Shown: positions 1 to 9,760, counted from the stretch's first letter. The stretch: DNA of 64,000 nt from Mucilaginibacter gilvus (GCF_004054195.1 NZ_SBIW01000008.1:310001-374000), one strand, 5' to 3'. Numbers and translations: made by a program. Notes: generated from the sequence alone by a model not told the origin.

Positions 1-369
1 ATTTGGAATTCTTTTTCGGGCTATAGTGCCGAAAAAGGGCGTTTATTTACCTGGATGGTGAATGTTGCCCGCAATTTGGCTATCGATAAAATACGCTCTA
101 AAGATTTTAAGAACCAGGCCAAAAACCATGAGCTTGAAAATAACGTAACTTTCATAGACGAACAAAGAAATACCGTTTACAAGCCTGAGCTGCTTGGTAT
201 CAGGGAATTAGTATCTACGCTAAAGCCCGAACAAAAGTCTATTCTCGATCTCGTGTATTTTAAAGGTTACACCCATGTGGAAGCTGCCGAAGAACTTGGC
301 GTACCCCTGGGGACCATTAAAACACGATTACGGATGGCAATTCTGCAGCTCAGAAAACATTTTAATTGA
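1..369 (+). CDS. ECF-type RNA polymerase sigma factor, 3' part
   Basis: The frame is open from the first base of the window, so the start lies upstream and only the last 122 codons are seen. Visible parts are the end of region 2 (FTWMVNVARNLAIDKIRS, residues about 17-34 of the fragment) and a complete region 4 helix-turn-helix (LKPEQKSILDLVYFKGYTHV, then EAAEELGVPLGTIKTR), which reads the -35 element. The family directs RNA polymerase to a small regulon, usually under an anti-sigma factor. The stop codon TGA overlaps the TTG start of the next gene, an anti-sigma factor, so the two are translationally coupled and very probably form a sigma/anti-sigma pair. The type (SigK-like) is inferred from the RskA-like partner. 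Confidence 0.93.
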   Translation: MWNSFSGYSAEKGRLFTWMVNVARNLAIDKIRSKDFKNQAKNHELENNVTFIDEQRNTVYKPELLGIRELVSTLKPEQKSILDLVYFKGYTHVEAAEELGVPLGTIKTRLRMAILQLRKHFN

Positions 370-1229
370 AAGTGGAAACCATCAAGGAGTATATAGAATC
401 GGGGATATTGGAACTTTACGTTTTGGGCGATATAAGCCCGGACGAAAGGTTGCAAGTGGAGAAGATGGCCGCTGAGCATACAGCCGTTAAGGCAGAGATT
501 GAGGATATTGAACGGTCGATGGAGTTGTTTGCTGAAGAGCACGCCGTGGAGCCGTCCGAAGGATTGAGAAGTAGGATCATGGGAAGCATGGTCACCAACT
601 TGGGCGACGACAGAGTATTCACAAAAGCCCACACCCGCACCGATGAAATTTTTGAAGACGACGAAAGGAACGCAGACAACGTGATAGCCATGCCGGCAAG
701 GCAAACCACGTTTTTTAAATACGCGTTTGCTGCCTGCCTTACCTTATTGGTTATAAGCGTGTATGGTTTGGTTACCATGTATAACAAATTGCAGGATACC
801 AACACACAGCTTACCGCAATGCAGCTGGATAAGCAAAAGATTGCTAACGAGGCAAGCTTTAAGGATAAAGAACTGGATATATACCGCGACACTATTTATC
901 GCGTGTTGAGGCTAAAAGGAACCGCTAAGGCGCCTTCTGCAGCCGTGACACTCGCCTGGAACACCGTAAATAAGAAAATTATAGTAGATATGAAGAGCAT
1001 GAAACTGCCCGATCATGATACGCAGCACCAGTACCAGCTTTGGGCATTGGTGGGCGGCAAACCGGTAGACCTGGGTGTATTTGATACCGCTAACAGCATT
1101 GATACATCGGGCATGAAAGAAATGAAAGCCATAGCAGCGGCTGATGCATTTGCAGTAACCATCGAACCGATGGGCGGAAGCGTTAACCCAACCATTACAG
1201 AAATGGTAGCTTCGGGTGCATCAAAATAG
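366..1229 (+). CDS. Anti-sigma factor, RskA-like membrane protein
   Basis: A 287-residue protein directly coupled to the sigma factor. The start is taken as TTG at 366, which overlaps the upstream TGA as TTGA; GTG at 372 is an alternative. The N-terminal ~100 residues are the predicted cytoplasmic sigma-binding region (IESGILELYVLGDISPDE is typical of the anti-sigma N-terminal helix bundle). One membrane segment lies at about residues 115-137 (FKYAFAACLTLLVISVYGLV), followed by a short coiled stretch and a C-terminal periplasmic RskA domain (HQYQLWALVGGKPVDLGVF, then the VTIEPMGGS motif). It should hold the sigma factor at the membrane until a signal triggers release. The inducing signal cannot be told from the sequence. 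Confidence 0.9.
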   Translation: MKVETIKEYIESGILELYVLGDISPDERLQVEKMAAEHTAVKAEIEDIERSMELFAEEHAVEPSEGLRSRIMGSMVTNLGDDRVFTKAHTRTDEIFEDDERNADNVIAMPARQTTFFKYAFAACLTLLVISVYGLVTMYNKLQDTNTQLTAMQLDKQKIANEASFKDKELDIYRDTIYRVLRLKGTAKAPSAAVTLAWNTVNKKIIVDMKSMKLPDHDTQHQYQLWALVGGKPVDLGVFDTANSIDTSGMKEMKAIAAADAFAVTIEPMGGSVNPTITEMVASGASK

Positions 1230-1250
1230 TTAGGGCCTATAAAAAGTTGA

Positions 1251-1283
1251 AAATCCCGTAGCCCGAAGGCGCCGGGATTTTTT
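1251..1283 (+). terminator. Terminator after the anti-sigma gene
   Basis: Arms AAATCCCG (1251-1258) and CGGGATTT (1273-1280) form a hairpin followed by a short T run. It lies 21 bases past the stop of the anti-sigma gene. Confidence 0.75.
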
Positions 1284-1413
1284 AATTTGTTAAAATTTGT
1301 TAAAACTTTAAATAAATTGCACTGTTAGAGTAACTATTATGATTTTCCATCGTCATATACATACTTAGTTTGAAGTATTTAGTTCTTTATAAGATCAGTT
1401 AATAGTTAATAAG

Positions 1414-1449
1414 AAAAAAGGGATGTTTGATACTTACATCCCTTTTTTT
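1414..1449. terminator. Bidirectional terminator between convergent genes
   Basis: AAAAAAGGGATGT (1413-1425) pairs with ACATCCCTTTTTT (1436-1448) around an 8-10 base loop. The A run on one side and T run on the other make it work in both directions, and it touches the 3' end of the convergent nnr gene. Confidence 0.75.
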
Positions 1450-2947
1450 ATGCCTTTAATTTTACCATGGTAATTGGCAACTGACTAATCACCTTATTGG
1501 GGAGCGTAACGTACATCCGGTTTGGCAGGGCCAGTTCGTCTCCTGCTTTCCCATGGATGTAGATCCCTAATAAACAGGCGTCCTGCGGCGAATATTTTTG
1601 CGCCAATAATGAGGAGATAATACCTGTAAGTACATCGCCCATGCCACCGGTGGCCATAGCGGCGTTACCGGTAGAATTGAAATACAGCTTGCCGCCTGGT
1701 GTGGCGGATATGGTGTAGTCGTTTTTAAGAACGATATTTATATTAAATTCCGCAGCCTTTTCTTTAGCGGTTTGCAGGCGCTGCCACCAGCTGGTATGTG
1801 TGCCGAAAAGCCTGTCAAACTCTTTCATGTGCGGGGTGAGGATGCTACCCGCCGGGAGTTTTTTTAATAAAGTTTTATTGGCCGACAACAAATTGAGTGC
1901 ATCCGCATCAACCACAACCGGTTTATTATAATTTTTGAGGATAGCTTTTAGCAACTTCAAAGCAGCCGCATCGGTACCTAAACCGGGGCCAATGGCTATC
2001 GAACTGTATTTATCCCAGGCAATTTCGGGTAAGTGTTTATCTATTCTCGGAACAGCCATTATTTCGGGCATCGAGGTGTTTAGCGCAATTAATCCGCTCT
2101 GCGGGATACAGGCAGTGGTAAGGCCGGCCCCTGCATGTGCGCAAGCGGAGGCAGATAGCAGTGCCGCCCCCATGGTTTCGTCCTTGCCTGCTATAATAAG
2201 CGCATGTCCGTAAGTACCCTTGTTGCTAAAACGGTGGCGATGCCTGATCATTTTGCGGGCATCGGATTCTTCCACAAATAAATAAGAGGTATTAATAGAG
2301 TTAATGAATGTTTCGCTCAAACCTATCTTTACCACTTCACAGCAATCGATGTACGGTCCCGATTCGGGTAATAAAAAATTGATCTTAGGTTGCTGAAAGG
2401 TGATCACCAAGTCCGATTTCAGGATAACCGCATTCTCAGGTATTTCGCCATCCGTGAAAAACCCGGTAGGTACATCTACCGCGACAACTATTTTTTCTAA
2501 ACTATTTAAATATTCTACCAGTTTTTTATAATCGCCTGCAAGGGGCTTGTTTAATCCGCTGCCCAGCATAGCATCTATAATGATATCGCAGTTTTCTTCG
2601 GGAATAGCATCGCCTGCTTTTAGTTCTGTAGCTTTTATTTTGCCGAGACGCTTGAGGTTGGCATTAAAATCATCGCTTGCCGTATCGCTAAAGCGGATTA
2701 TTTTGATGTTGATGAGGTTGTAGCCATGATCATCCAGCAAGCGCGCTATCGCCAGGCCATCGCCACCATTATTGCCCGTACCGGAGTAAACCGAAATACT
2801 TTTCCCTTTATCCGGAAAGTGGTTGATGAACCAGCCCACAAAAGCCTTGGATGCGCGCTCCATCAGGTCAACAGAACTGATAGGCTCGTTGGCTATGGTA
2901 TAAGCATCCGCTTCGCGAATTTGGGAGGCAACTAAAAGAGGCAGCAT
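1448..2947 (-). CDS. nnr: Bifunctional NAD(P)H-hydrate epimerase / ADP-dependent dehydratase
   Basis: Repairs hydrated NADH and NADPH (NADHX/NADPHX): the N-terminal half interconverts the two epimers and the C-terminal half dehydrates the S form at the expense of ADP. I chose the Met at 2947 (MLPLLVASQIREADAYTI), the usual N-terminus, over an upstream in-frame Met at 2992. About 499 residues, normal for the fused form. The epimerase part shows GTGNNGGDGLAIARL near residues 56-70; the dehydratase part shows KGTYGHALIIAGK, then GPGLGTD and the nucleotide-site motif GNAAMATGGMGDVLTGII. It overlaps by a few bases the tail of the broken gene upstream. Confidence 0.95.
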   Translation of the reverse strand: MLPLLVASQIREADAYTIANEPISSVDLMERASKAFVGWFINHFPDKGKSISVYSGTGNNGGDGLAIARLLDDHGYNLINIKIIRFSDTASDDFNANLKRLGKIKATELKAGDAIPEENCDIIIDAMLGSGLNKPLAGDYKKLVEYLNSLEKIVVAVDVPTGFFTDGEIPENAVILKSDLVITFQQPKINFLLPESGPYIDCCEVVKIGLSETFINSINTSYLFVEESDARKMIRHRHRFSNKGTYGHALIIAGKDETMGAALLSASACAHAGAGLTTACIPQSGLIALNTSMPEIMAVPRIDKHLPEIAWDKYSSIAIGPGLGTDAAALKLLKAILKNYNKPVVVDADALNLLSANKTLLKKLPAGSILTPHMKEFDRLFGTHTSWWQRLQTAKEKAAEFNINIVLKNDYTISATPGGKLYFNSTGNAAMATGGMGDVLTGIISSLLAQKYSPQDACLLGIYIHGKAGDELALPNRMYVTLPNKVISQLPITMVKLKA

Positions 2948-3444
2948 ATTAACATAAAGGCAGGAGTTTGAGGTTTTGTTTGGGTGGGACAATGAGTTAT
3001 CCTATTAAATATAACTTCCTTTACCTTCTCGGTTAGCCTTTTAAACGCATCTAACTTTAAAGTTGCTCCTGTACGCGAAATAACATCTTCAATGTCGCGC
3101 TTGCCGCTTGCGGTGATGGTATCCAATTGCGACAGCATTACCTTATTTTGAATGTATAAGCCCTGCGGCGAACCACCTGGCTTATACATCCCGCCGTTCA
3201 TGGCGAAGAGCAGCGTTTGCTTGTTTTTTTCGAGCGATGTCTTCAGGTTTTGGATACTGGCGAAATTTTGCCCCTGCTTGTTTTGCCAGTAAAGCTTTAT
3301 TTCCTGTTTCTTTGGGTCGATGCGATAACTGAGGAAAACATCATCCTGTTGGGTAAAAGCAAATGTAGTGGCAATGCCAAACAGCAAGGCAATTGTGGCT
3401 AAAATAATTCTGCTTCGTTTCATCGGCATTATTTCAATCCACAA
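2932..3444 (-). pseudogene. Truncated phosphodiester glycosidase (NAGPA/DUF2233)-like gene
   Basis: The first ~100 residues have a signal peptide (MKRSRIILATIALLFGIATTFA, read from an internal Met) and the typical family stretch ending in LLFAMNGGMYKPGGSPQGLY. Known members of this family are about 250-270 residues and continue with a long catalytic part after that motif. Here the reading frame instead runs into an unrelated tail (residues about 105-170, ending in the proline/threonine-rich PTQTKPQTP) and stops inside the start of nnr. This suggests a deletion or a rearrangement that removed the C-terminal half. Seen: the motif and the short length. Inferred: loss of function. A sequencing frameshift cannot be excluded. 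Confidence 0.6.
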
Positions 3445-3459
3445 TATACCGTTATTCTT

Positions 3460-6306
3460 TTACTTGATGCCCATCTCCTTTTTCAGGAACTGTCCGGTAA
3501 AGCTATCTTTCACTTTACACAAGCCTTCGGGCGTGCCGTTGTACAATATTTTACCACCGCCGGAGCCGCCTTCCGGGCCGAGATCTATCACATGGTCAAC
3601 CGTTTTTATTACGTCGAGATTGTGTTCTATTACCAGCACCGTATTGCCCTTGTCAACCAGTTGGTTTATCACGCCAAGCAATACATTTATGTCCTCGAAA
3701 TGCAAGCCTGTGGTAGGTTCATCCAGGATATAAAAAGTATTGCCGGTGTCTTTTTTGGAGAGTTCGGTAGCCAGCTTTACGCGTTGCGCCTCACCGCCGG
3801 ATAGGGTGGTAGACGACTGCCCAAGCGTGATATACCCTAATCCCACATCGAACAAGGTTTTTACCTTACGATAGATGGCAGGGATATGCTCAAAGAACGG
3901 GGTAGCATCCTCAATACTCATATCCAGCACATCGCTGATGGATTTGCCGCGGTAGCGTACTTCCAGCGTTTCTCGGTTGTAACGGCGGCCTCCGCATTCT
4001 TCGCAAGGAACCTGCACATCCGGCAGAAAGTTCATTTCTATCACTTTTTGCCCGGCACCCTGGCAGGTTTCGCAGCGGCCACCCTTTACGTTGAACGAGA
4101 AACGACCGGGCTTGTACCCCCTAATCCTCGACTCGGGCAGAGCAACAAACAGGTTACGGATATCCGAAAATACGCCTGTATACGTAGCCGGGTTACTCCT
4201 TGGTGTGCGCCCTATTGGTGTTTGATCTATCTCAATTACTTTATCCACATTATCCAACCCCTCAATTTTATCATAAGGCAGCGGTGTTTTTTTGGCCCGG
4301 AAGAAGTGCTGATTCAGTATTGGGTACAGCGTCTCGGTAATCAGGCTGGATTTACCACTGCCCGATACGCCGGTTACACCAATGAGTTTACCTAATGGGA
4401 AATCTACCGATACCTTCTTGAGGTTATGCCCGGTAGCTTTTTTAAGGCTCAGGGTTTTGCCATTGCCCTCGCGGCGTTTTGCCGGTATGGCAATTTCCCG
4501 CTCGCCGTTGATGTATGAGGTAGTGAGCGTATGGCAAGCCATCAGTTCTGCTGGGGTGCCTTGTGCTACTATCTGCCCGCCGTGTACGCCGGCTGCCGGG
4601 CCCATGTCTATTACGTGGTCGGCTTCCAGTATCATATCCTTATCGTGCTCCACCACAAGTACGGTGTTGCCGAGGTCACGCAGGTTTTTGAGCGCGTTGA
4701 TCAGGCGCTCATTATCGCGTTGGTGCAAGCCGATGCTCGGCTCATCCAGTATGTACATTACGTTCATCAGTTGGGAGCCTATCTGCGTAGCCAATCGGAT
4801 GCGCTGTGCCTCGCCGCCCGAGAGAGTTTTAGCGGTACGGTCAAGGGTTAAATAGCTCAAACCAACATCCAGCAAAAAGCCGATGCGGGCACGGATCTCT
4901 TTTAGTATCTCTTTGGCAATAACGTTCTGGCGTTCGGTAAGGCGGGTTTCCAGCCCCTCGTACCACTTGCTCAGGGTGGTGATATCCATGGTGGCCAGCT
5001 CGAAGATGTTCTTCTCATCCACCTTAAAATGCAGCGATTCTTTCTTCAATCTCGCGCCATGGCAGGTAGGGCAGGTACGGAGTACGCGGTAGTTCTCCAT
5101 ATCGTCCATACCCTCGTCGTTGCGGCGTTCCTGCTGCTCTTCCAGCATCCGGATGATGCCATCAAAGGTTATCTGGTAGTTTTGAACGTTCCACTTGTTG
5201 TATTCTACGGCTACCGAGATCATATCCGGCGAACCGTTCAGGATGATGTCCAGTTGCTCGCGGGTAAGTTTTTCTATCGGGGTGCTCAGGCTGAACTCAT
5301 ATTTTTTGGCCAGCGCTTTCAATACCTGGAAGATCCAGGTTTCGCGGTATTCGCCGATGGGAGCAAGGCCGCCGTTAAGGATGCTTAGTTTTGGGTTAGG
5401 CACTACCGAAGCTTCGTCTACCTCGAAGATATAGCCCAGGCCGTTGCACTTTTCGCAGGCACCATACGGTGAGTTGAACGAGAAGGTATTTGGTTGCGGC
5501 TCATCGTAGGAAATGCCAGATACCGGGTCCATCAGAAACTTACTGAAATAAGCCACATTATTATCTTTATCCGATATACGGATGATGCCCTTGGCTATTT
5601 TAAGTGCTTGTTGTACAGATTGGTACAGCCGTTTGCTATCTGCTTCGCTCACCACCAGGCGGTCTACCACAATATCAATATCGTGGATCTTGTAACGGTC
5701 TACCTGCATTTTGGGTTCTACATCAGCAATGGCGCCGTCTATGTAAACCTTTAGGAAACCTTGCTTGCGGATCTGCTCGAACAGCTCCCTGTAGTGGCCT
5801 TTACGGGCTTTTACCACTGGGGCCAGGATGTTAACCGGCTGACCGTCAAATTTTTCCATAATGGTGCGCAGGATCTGGTCCTCGCTCATACGCTCCATTT
5901 TTTCGCCAGTGGTGTAGCTGTAAGCATCCCCCGCACGGGCAAAAAGCAGGCGCATAAAATCGTAGATCTCGGTAATGGTACCCACGGTACTGCGCGGGTT
6001 TTTGCTGGTGGTTTTTTGCTCAATGGCAATCACCGGACTAAGCCCGCTAACCTTATCTACATCAGGCCTTTCCATGCCGCCCATGAACTGGCGCGAGTAA
6101 GCCGAAAACGTTTCCATATAGCGGCGCTGACCCTCGGCGTAGATGGTATCAAAGGCCAGGCTGCTTTTGCCGCTGCCGCTTAACCCGGTGATAACCACCA
6201 GTTTATTGCGCGGGAACGACACATCGATATTTTTGAGGTTATGCACCCGGGCACCGTATACTTCAACTTCGCTTTGCTCGCCCAGGTCTATTGTTTTTTC
6301 ACTCAT
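3460..6306 (-). CDS. uvrA: UvrABC excinuclease subunit A
   Basis: Damage-recognition ATPase of nucleotide excision repair; it loads UvrB at distorted DNA. 948 residues, standard length. Two ABC modules are clear: Walker A GLSGSGKSS near residue 41 and GVSGSGKSS near residue 645, with ABC signatures TLSGGEAQR twice. Zinc-binding pairs are visible in CEKCNGLGY, CPTCHGARL and CETCQGAG...CEECGGRR. The start ATG at 6306 gives the normal N-terminus with VEVYGARVHNLKNIDVSFPR. No partner uvrB is in view. The gene has a TAnnTTTG-type promoter candidate about 70 bases upstream. Confidence 0.98.
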   Translation of the reverse strand: MSEKTIDLGEQSEVEVYGARVHNLKNIDVSFPRNKLVVITGLSGSGKSSLAFDTIYAEGQRRYMETFSAYSRQFMGGMERPDVDKVSGLSPVIAIEQKTTSKNPRSTVGTITEIYDFMRLLFARAGDAYSYTTGEKMERMSEDQILRTIMEKFDGQPVNILAPVVKARKGHYRELFEQIRKQGFLKVYIDGAIADVEPKMQVDRYKIHDIDIVVDRLVVSEADSKRLYQSVQQALKIAKGIIRISDKDNNVAYFSKFLMDPVSGISYDEPQPNTFSFNSPYGACEKCNGLGYIFEVDEASVVPNPKLSILNGGLAPIGEYRETWIFQVLKALAKKYEFSLSTPIEKLTREQLDIILNGSPDMISVAVEYNKWNVQNYQITFDGIIRMLEEQQERRNDEGMDDMENYRVLRTCPTCHGARLKKESLHFKVDEKNIFELATMDITTLSKWYEGLETRLTERQNVIAKEILKEIRARIGFLLDVGLSYLTLDRTAKTLSGGEAQRIRLATQIGSQLMNVMYILDEPSIGLHQRDNERLINALKNLRDLGNTVLVVEHDKDMILEADHVIDMGPAAGVHGGQIVAQGTPAELMACHTLTTSYINGEREIAIPAKRREGNGKTLSLKKATGHNLKKVSVDFPLGKLIGVTGVSGSGKSSLITETLYPILNQHFFRAKKTPLPYDKIEGLDNVDKVIEIDQTPIGRTPRSNPATYTGVFSDIRNLFVALPESRIRGYKPGRFSFNVKGGRCETCQGAGQKVIEMNFLPDVQVPCEECGGRRYNRETLEVRYRGKSISDVLDMSIEDATPFFEHIPAIYRKVKTLFDVGLGYITLGQSSTTLSGGEAQRVKLATELSKKDTGNTFYILDEPTTGLHFEDINVLLGVINQLVDKGNTVLVIEHNLDVIKTVDHVIDLGPEGGSGGGKILYNGTPEGLCKVKDSFTGQFLKKEMGIK

Positions 6307-7015
6307 ATATACTTTGGAAAACGTATAACATGCGCCCCGGTTTGCGCGGGCAACGGTTATACTAAAAATTTTGGCAAATATACTTAAAAGTGACGGATTT
6401 TCATACAGTTAGCACCGCCCAAAAGATACTGTTTATGTAAAATTTTGCGTTGTTGAACGTCCGTCCAAAGCGTGCAATTTTTAAATGATGGACGGGTTGG
6501 ACCCTTTTACCTGCACCCGGACGGCATTGGATGCTATTGGCTACCCGCCAAAAATACTTGCTAAAACTTCCATGTTTTTGGTCTTTTTTGCACAAAAAAA
6601 GGAAAATTACATGCCTTTTTATCATTTTTCGAGGGTGATTTTTAGCCTTTTTTTTCGACCCGATTTTTTGCTTCTCCCACCGTACCCTCTATCGGTACTT
6701 TCGGTCTTAATTCTTGTTTGTTTTTTTCCACCCTCGTCGAACCCCGCGCCAGCCTCTGCACATAAAAGGATACTAACAACCCATCACCGTGCTGGTCATA
6801 AGCGCAAAGGCGGGGGTGGTTCGCCACCATGCATAATCTTTCACATTGGTTGCCAATAAACCCCCTTGACAGTCTCTATGCCTCTCCTGACAATCCTCTT
6901 CGCGTACGCCCGGGTTAAAACCTCCTCTTCCCCTTTTTTGAAACTTCCAAAAGAAACCCTATCTTAGTAACAGCGCCCGCTATCGTTTTTTTGCGATGGT
7001 TCGTATTATCATAAT
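6307..7015. other. Long intergenic region between uvrA and the MBOAT gene
   Basis: About 700 bases separating two divergent genes. Apart from the uvrA promoter candidate it contains homopolymeric T runs (6590-6730) and no open frame with protein-like composition. Nothing else supportable was seen. Confidence 0.5.
6375..6382 (-). promoter_or_regulatory. Candidate -7 element for uvrA
   Basis: On the minus strand the sequence reads TATATTTG, an exact match to the Bacteroidota -7 consensus TAnnTTTG, 69 bases before the uvrA ATG. No clear TTG -33 element is seen at the right distance, so support is partial. Confidence 0.4.
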
Positions 7016-8476
7016 ATGCTGTTTAACTCCCTCAGCTTCGCTGTTTTTCTTCCCATTGTTTTTATACTTTACTGGCTTATAGGCAGTAAGCACCTGCGCT
7101 TCCAGAATGTTTTATTGCTGGTGGCCAGTTACTTTTTCTACGCTTTTTGGGATTATCGCTTCCTCTTCCTGCTCATGTTCTCTACCTTTTTGGATTACTC
7201 CACAGGTATTAAAGTACACGAGGCCGAAAGCAAAGCGCTTAAAAAATTCTGGCTGTGGCTCAGCGTTATCATCAACCTGGGCTTTTTATGCGTATTTAAA
7301 TACTACAATTTCTTTACAGACAGCTTCGCAGCCCTGCTCTCCGGTTTCGGGTTCCGATCAAACTTCGGGGTGATAGATGTGGTATTGCCCGTAGGTATTT
7401 CCTTTTATACTTTCCACGGACTATCCTACATCTTCGATATCTACAAAAAACGCATCGAACCAACCAAAAACTTTGTCGATTACTCTCTCTTTGTCAGCTT
7501 TTTCCCGCTGCTGGTAGCCGGCCCTATTGAACGGGCCACGCACCTGCTACCGCAAATAAAGGCAAAGCGCGAGTTTAGCTACACCACCGCCACCGACGGG
7601 CTGCGGCAGATCATGTGGGGCCTGTTTAAAAAGATAGTGATTGCCGATAACTGCGCCGAATACGCCAACATGGTGTTTAACAATTATACCCATTACCCCG
7701 GCAGCGTGCTGGCAATGGGTGCCGTATTTTTCGCCTTCCAGATCTATTGCGACTTTTCAGGTTACTCTGATATCGCGCTGGGTACGGCCCGGCTTTTCGG
7801 CATCGAACTGATCCGTAACTTTGCATTCCCCTACTTTTCGCGCGATATCGCCGAGTTTTGGCGGCGCTGGCATATTTCGCTATCATCCTGGTTTAGAGAT
7901 TACCTGTACATACCCCTGGGCGGCAGCAAGGGCAGCAAGCTAAACCAGGTACGCAATATCTTCATCATTTTTATTGTTAGCGGCCTGTGGCACGGTGCCA
8001 GCTGGACGTTTATTGCCTGGGGCGCTTTAAACGCCCTGTACTTTATGCCGCTGTTGCTGCTGAAACGCAACCGAAACAATATAGAAACCGTGGCACAGGG
8101 CAAATTGCTGCCCCGCCTTACCGATGTGCTGAAAATGAGCCTTACCTTCACCTTAACGGTATTCGCCTGGATATTTTTCCGGGCGGAAGATATACCGCAC
8201 GCGTTTAGCTATATCAGCGGTATATTTTCGAGGTCGATACTGGTGCTGCCTACCGGCGAATCTTTTATGGGCGGCACGGTAAATGTGGGCGCGGTTATCG
8301 TGTTGGTGGTATTGTTTACGGTAGTAGAATGGATTGGGCGCGAACATCAGTTTGCCATCGCCAAAACGGGCCTCGGCTGGCCCAAACCCGTGAGGTGGGT
8401 GTTTTACCTCTCGGTTGTCGTATGCATATTTTATTTTACGGGCGTATCTCAGCAGTTTGTTTACTTTCAGTTTTGA
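7016..8476 (+). CDS. MBOAT family O-acyltransferase (AlgI/DltB-like)
   Basis: A 486-residue polytopic inner-membrane protein of the AlgI/PatA/DltB group. These proteins move an acyl group, usually acetyl, across the membrane onto an exported polysaccharide or polymer. The family core is plain: LPVGISFYTFHGLSYIFDIY near residues 122-141, the AEFWRRWHISLSSWFRDYLY block, and the invariant membrane His in GLWHGASWTFIAWG near residue 325. The N-terminus MLFNSLSFAVFLPIVFILYW is the normal one. The stop TGA is one base before the ATG of the next gene, an SGNH/DltD-like protein, so they form a two-gene unit. The acceptor polymer is not identifiable here; no glycosyltransferases are adjacent. Confidence 0.93.
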   Translation: MLFNSLSFAVFLPIVFILYWLIGSKHLRFQNVLLLVASYFFYAFWDYRFLFLLMFSTFLDYSTGIKVHEAESKALKKFWLWLSVIINLGFLCVFKYYNFFTDSFAALLSGFGFRSNFGVIDVVLPVGISFYTFHGLSYIFDIYKKRIEPTKNFVDYSLFVSFFPLLVAGPIERATHLLPQIKAKREFSYTTATDGLRQIMWGLFKKIVIADNCAEYANMVFNNYTHYPGSVLAMGAVFFAFQIYCDFSGYSDIALGTARLFGIELIRNFAFPYFSRDIAEFWRRWHISLSSWFRDYLYIPLGGSKGSKLNQVRNIFIIFIVSGLWHGASWTFIAWGALNALYFMPLLLLKRNRNNIETVAQGKLLPRLTDVLKMSLTFTLTVFAWIFFRAEDIPHAFSYISGIFSRSILVLPTGESFMGGTVNVGAVIVLVVLFTVVEWIGREHQFAIAKTGLGWPKPVRWVFYLSVVVCIFYFTGVSQQFVYFQF

Positions 8477-8477
8477 T

Positions 8478-9419
8478 ATGAAAAAGCTCATTTTGAATTG
8501 CCTTTTTTTTGTGCTGTTGGTGGTATTGCTGGTTTTTGTGATGAACCGCAACTACTTCCCTACCAAAGCAATGGGCAGCGATGGCTACCTCGGCGCTATG
8601 GTAGATAAACACGCCTACGCTGAAAAACTCACGTCGCCGCGAATCATCTTCTGTGGTGGCTCTAACGTGGCCTTTGGTACCGATAGCAAGAGCATCCAAA
8701 ATGCAACCGGTTTGCCAGTGGTGAATATGGGCCTAAACGCCAGCCTGGGGTTAGATTTTATGCTGAACGAACTGCGCGACATTGCCCGCCCAAATGATAT
8801 TATTGTAATTTCCCCGGAGTATTACCTATCGGTATATGGCGACTATAAGTTTAAAAAAGAGGCCCAGCGCATTTACCCACCTGCCGGTAAATACTTTAAG
8901 CAAACGCCCGCGCAGTTCCTGCACGATTTTTTTATAAACGACCTGCAGAAAAACTTCTTCATCACGTTTTCGCACTTTACCGGGCACCAAATACGCCATT
9001 TCCCTACAAACGTGGTTTACTCGCGCGGTTCGTTTAACCAAAACGGCGATGTGGTGCGCAATTTTGCCCCGCACCCATCACACGACTTCCTTAAAAAGTT
9101 TGTATTGGATTATCAAAAGAACCCCGATATACCTCTGCTGAACGATTTTAAAAGCTTTGCCGATGCGCACCACATCAGGGTTTATTTTATATACCCCAGC
9201 CTGGACCAGCTCGCTTACAACGCCAAATCTAAGCTCATTGCATCCATTGATGCCGAGTTTAGAAAAAACATGAGCATAACCATGCTGAACCACCCCGAAG
9301 ATTCGGTTTTGCCCGACAGCCTTTTTTATGACACCGAATATCATTTGATACCGCAGGGAAGCCGCTTGCGCGGCCAGCAGATCATCAAACTGCTCAAACA
9401 AAACGGAGTAGGGAAATAA
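8478..9419 (+). CDS. SGNH-like (DltD/AlgX-type) partner of the MBOAT protein
   Basis: 313 residues starting at the ATG at 8478, one base after the MBOAT stop; a longer frame exists upstream but overlaps the MBOAT gene. The N-terminal 20 residues (KKLILNCLFFVLLVVLLVFV) form a membrane anchor, and the rest should lie in the periplasm. Block I appears as IIFCGGSNVAFG with the candidate nucleophile Ser, followed by VVNMGLNASLGLDFML (block II Gly). The C-terminal DxxH block is degenerate (DTEYHLIPQG). Such proteins act with MBOAT acyltransferases, relaying or transferring the acyl group onto the polymer. Substrate unknown. Confidence 0.8.
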   Translation: MKKLILNCLFFVLLVVLLVFVMNRNYFPTKAMGSDGYLGAMVDKHAYAEKLTSPRIIFCGGSNVAFGTDSKSIQNATGLPVVNMGLNASLGLDFMLNELRDIARPNDIIVISPEYYLSVYGDYKFKKEAQRIYPPAGKYFKQTPAQFLHDFFINDLQKNFFITFSHFTGHQIRHFPTNVVYSRGSFNQNGDVVRNFAPHPSHDFLKKFVLDYQKNPDIPLLNDFKSFADAHHIRVYFIYPSLDQLAYNAKSKLIASIDAEFRKNMSITMLNHPEDSVLPDSLFYDTEYHLIPQGSRLRGQQIIKLLKQNGVGK

Positions 9420-9605
9420 GCCCGACTACACTTATTTACAACCCTCCTTTTAAGTTAGCCAGCCACGATCCGGCGGCAAAAGTATGCGCGCAAAAAAAAT
9501 CAAGAAAACATTTGGATATTGAATTACTTAGTGTTTACTTTACACGAAGTAATATTAATTACGCGTAACAAGTCTTCTCATAATTTAGGTTTATAATTGG
9601 TTAGT

Positions 9606-9637
9606 AAAGGCCCCTGCCCATCAGGGGCTTTACTTTT
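9606..9637 (+). terminator. Terminator downstream of the MBOAT/SGNH pair
   Basis: AAAGGCCCCTG pairs with CAGGGGCTTT around CCCAT with one bulged G and is followed by a T-rich run. It is nearly 190 bases past the stop, so it may instead serve a transcript starting in the gap. Confidence 0.65.
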
Positions 9638-9703
9638 TTATCCCCGGCCCACTAAAGGGCAGCATAATCATCACACATCATTACCTCTTACAAAATCCCG
9701 CCA

Positions 9704-9741
9704 ACAAAAACGGCCACCTGTTTTGTGCAGATGGCCGTTCA
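9704..9741 (-). terminator. Terminator of efp
   Basis: AACGGCCA (9709-9716) pairs with TGGCCGTT (9732-9739). On the minus strand the stem is followed by a T run, in the right place just after the efp stop. Confidence 0.8.
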
Positions 9742-9760
9742 TTATTTTAATTGGTTGCGT

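Larger units (their letters stand above)
9420..9760. other. Intergenic region holding two convergent terminators
   Basis: About 340 bases between the convergent SGNH-like gene and efp. It holds the two terminators listed separately; otherwise nothing was recognised. Confidence 0.5.

Noticed and set aside
4382..4855. 157-residue frame on the plus strand
   Set aside because: It is antisense to uvrA and has no independent protein pattern.
7900..8151. Minus-strand frame inside the MBOAT gene
   Set aside because: Shadow of the strongly supported MBOAT reading frame.
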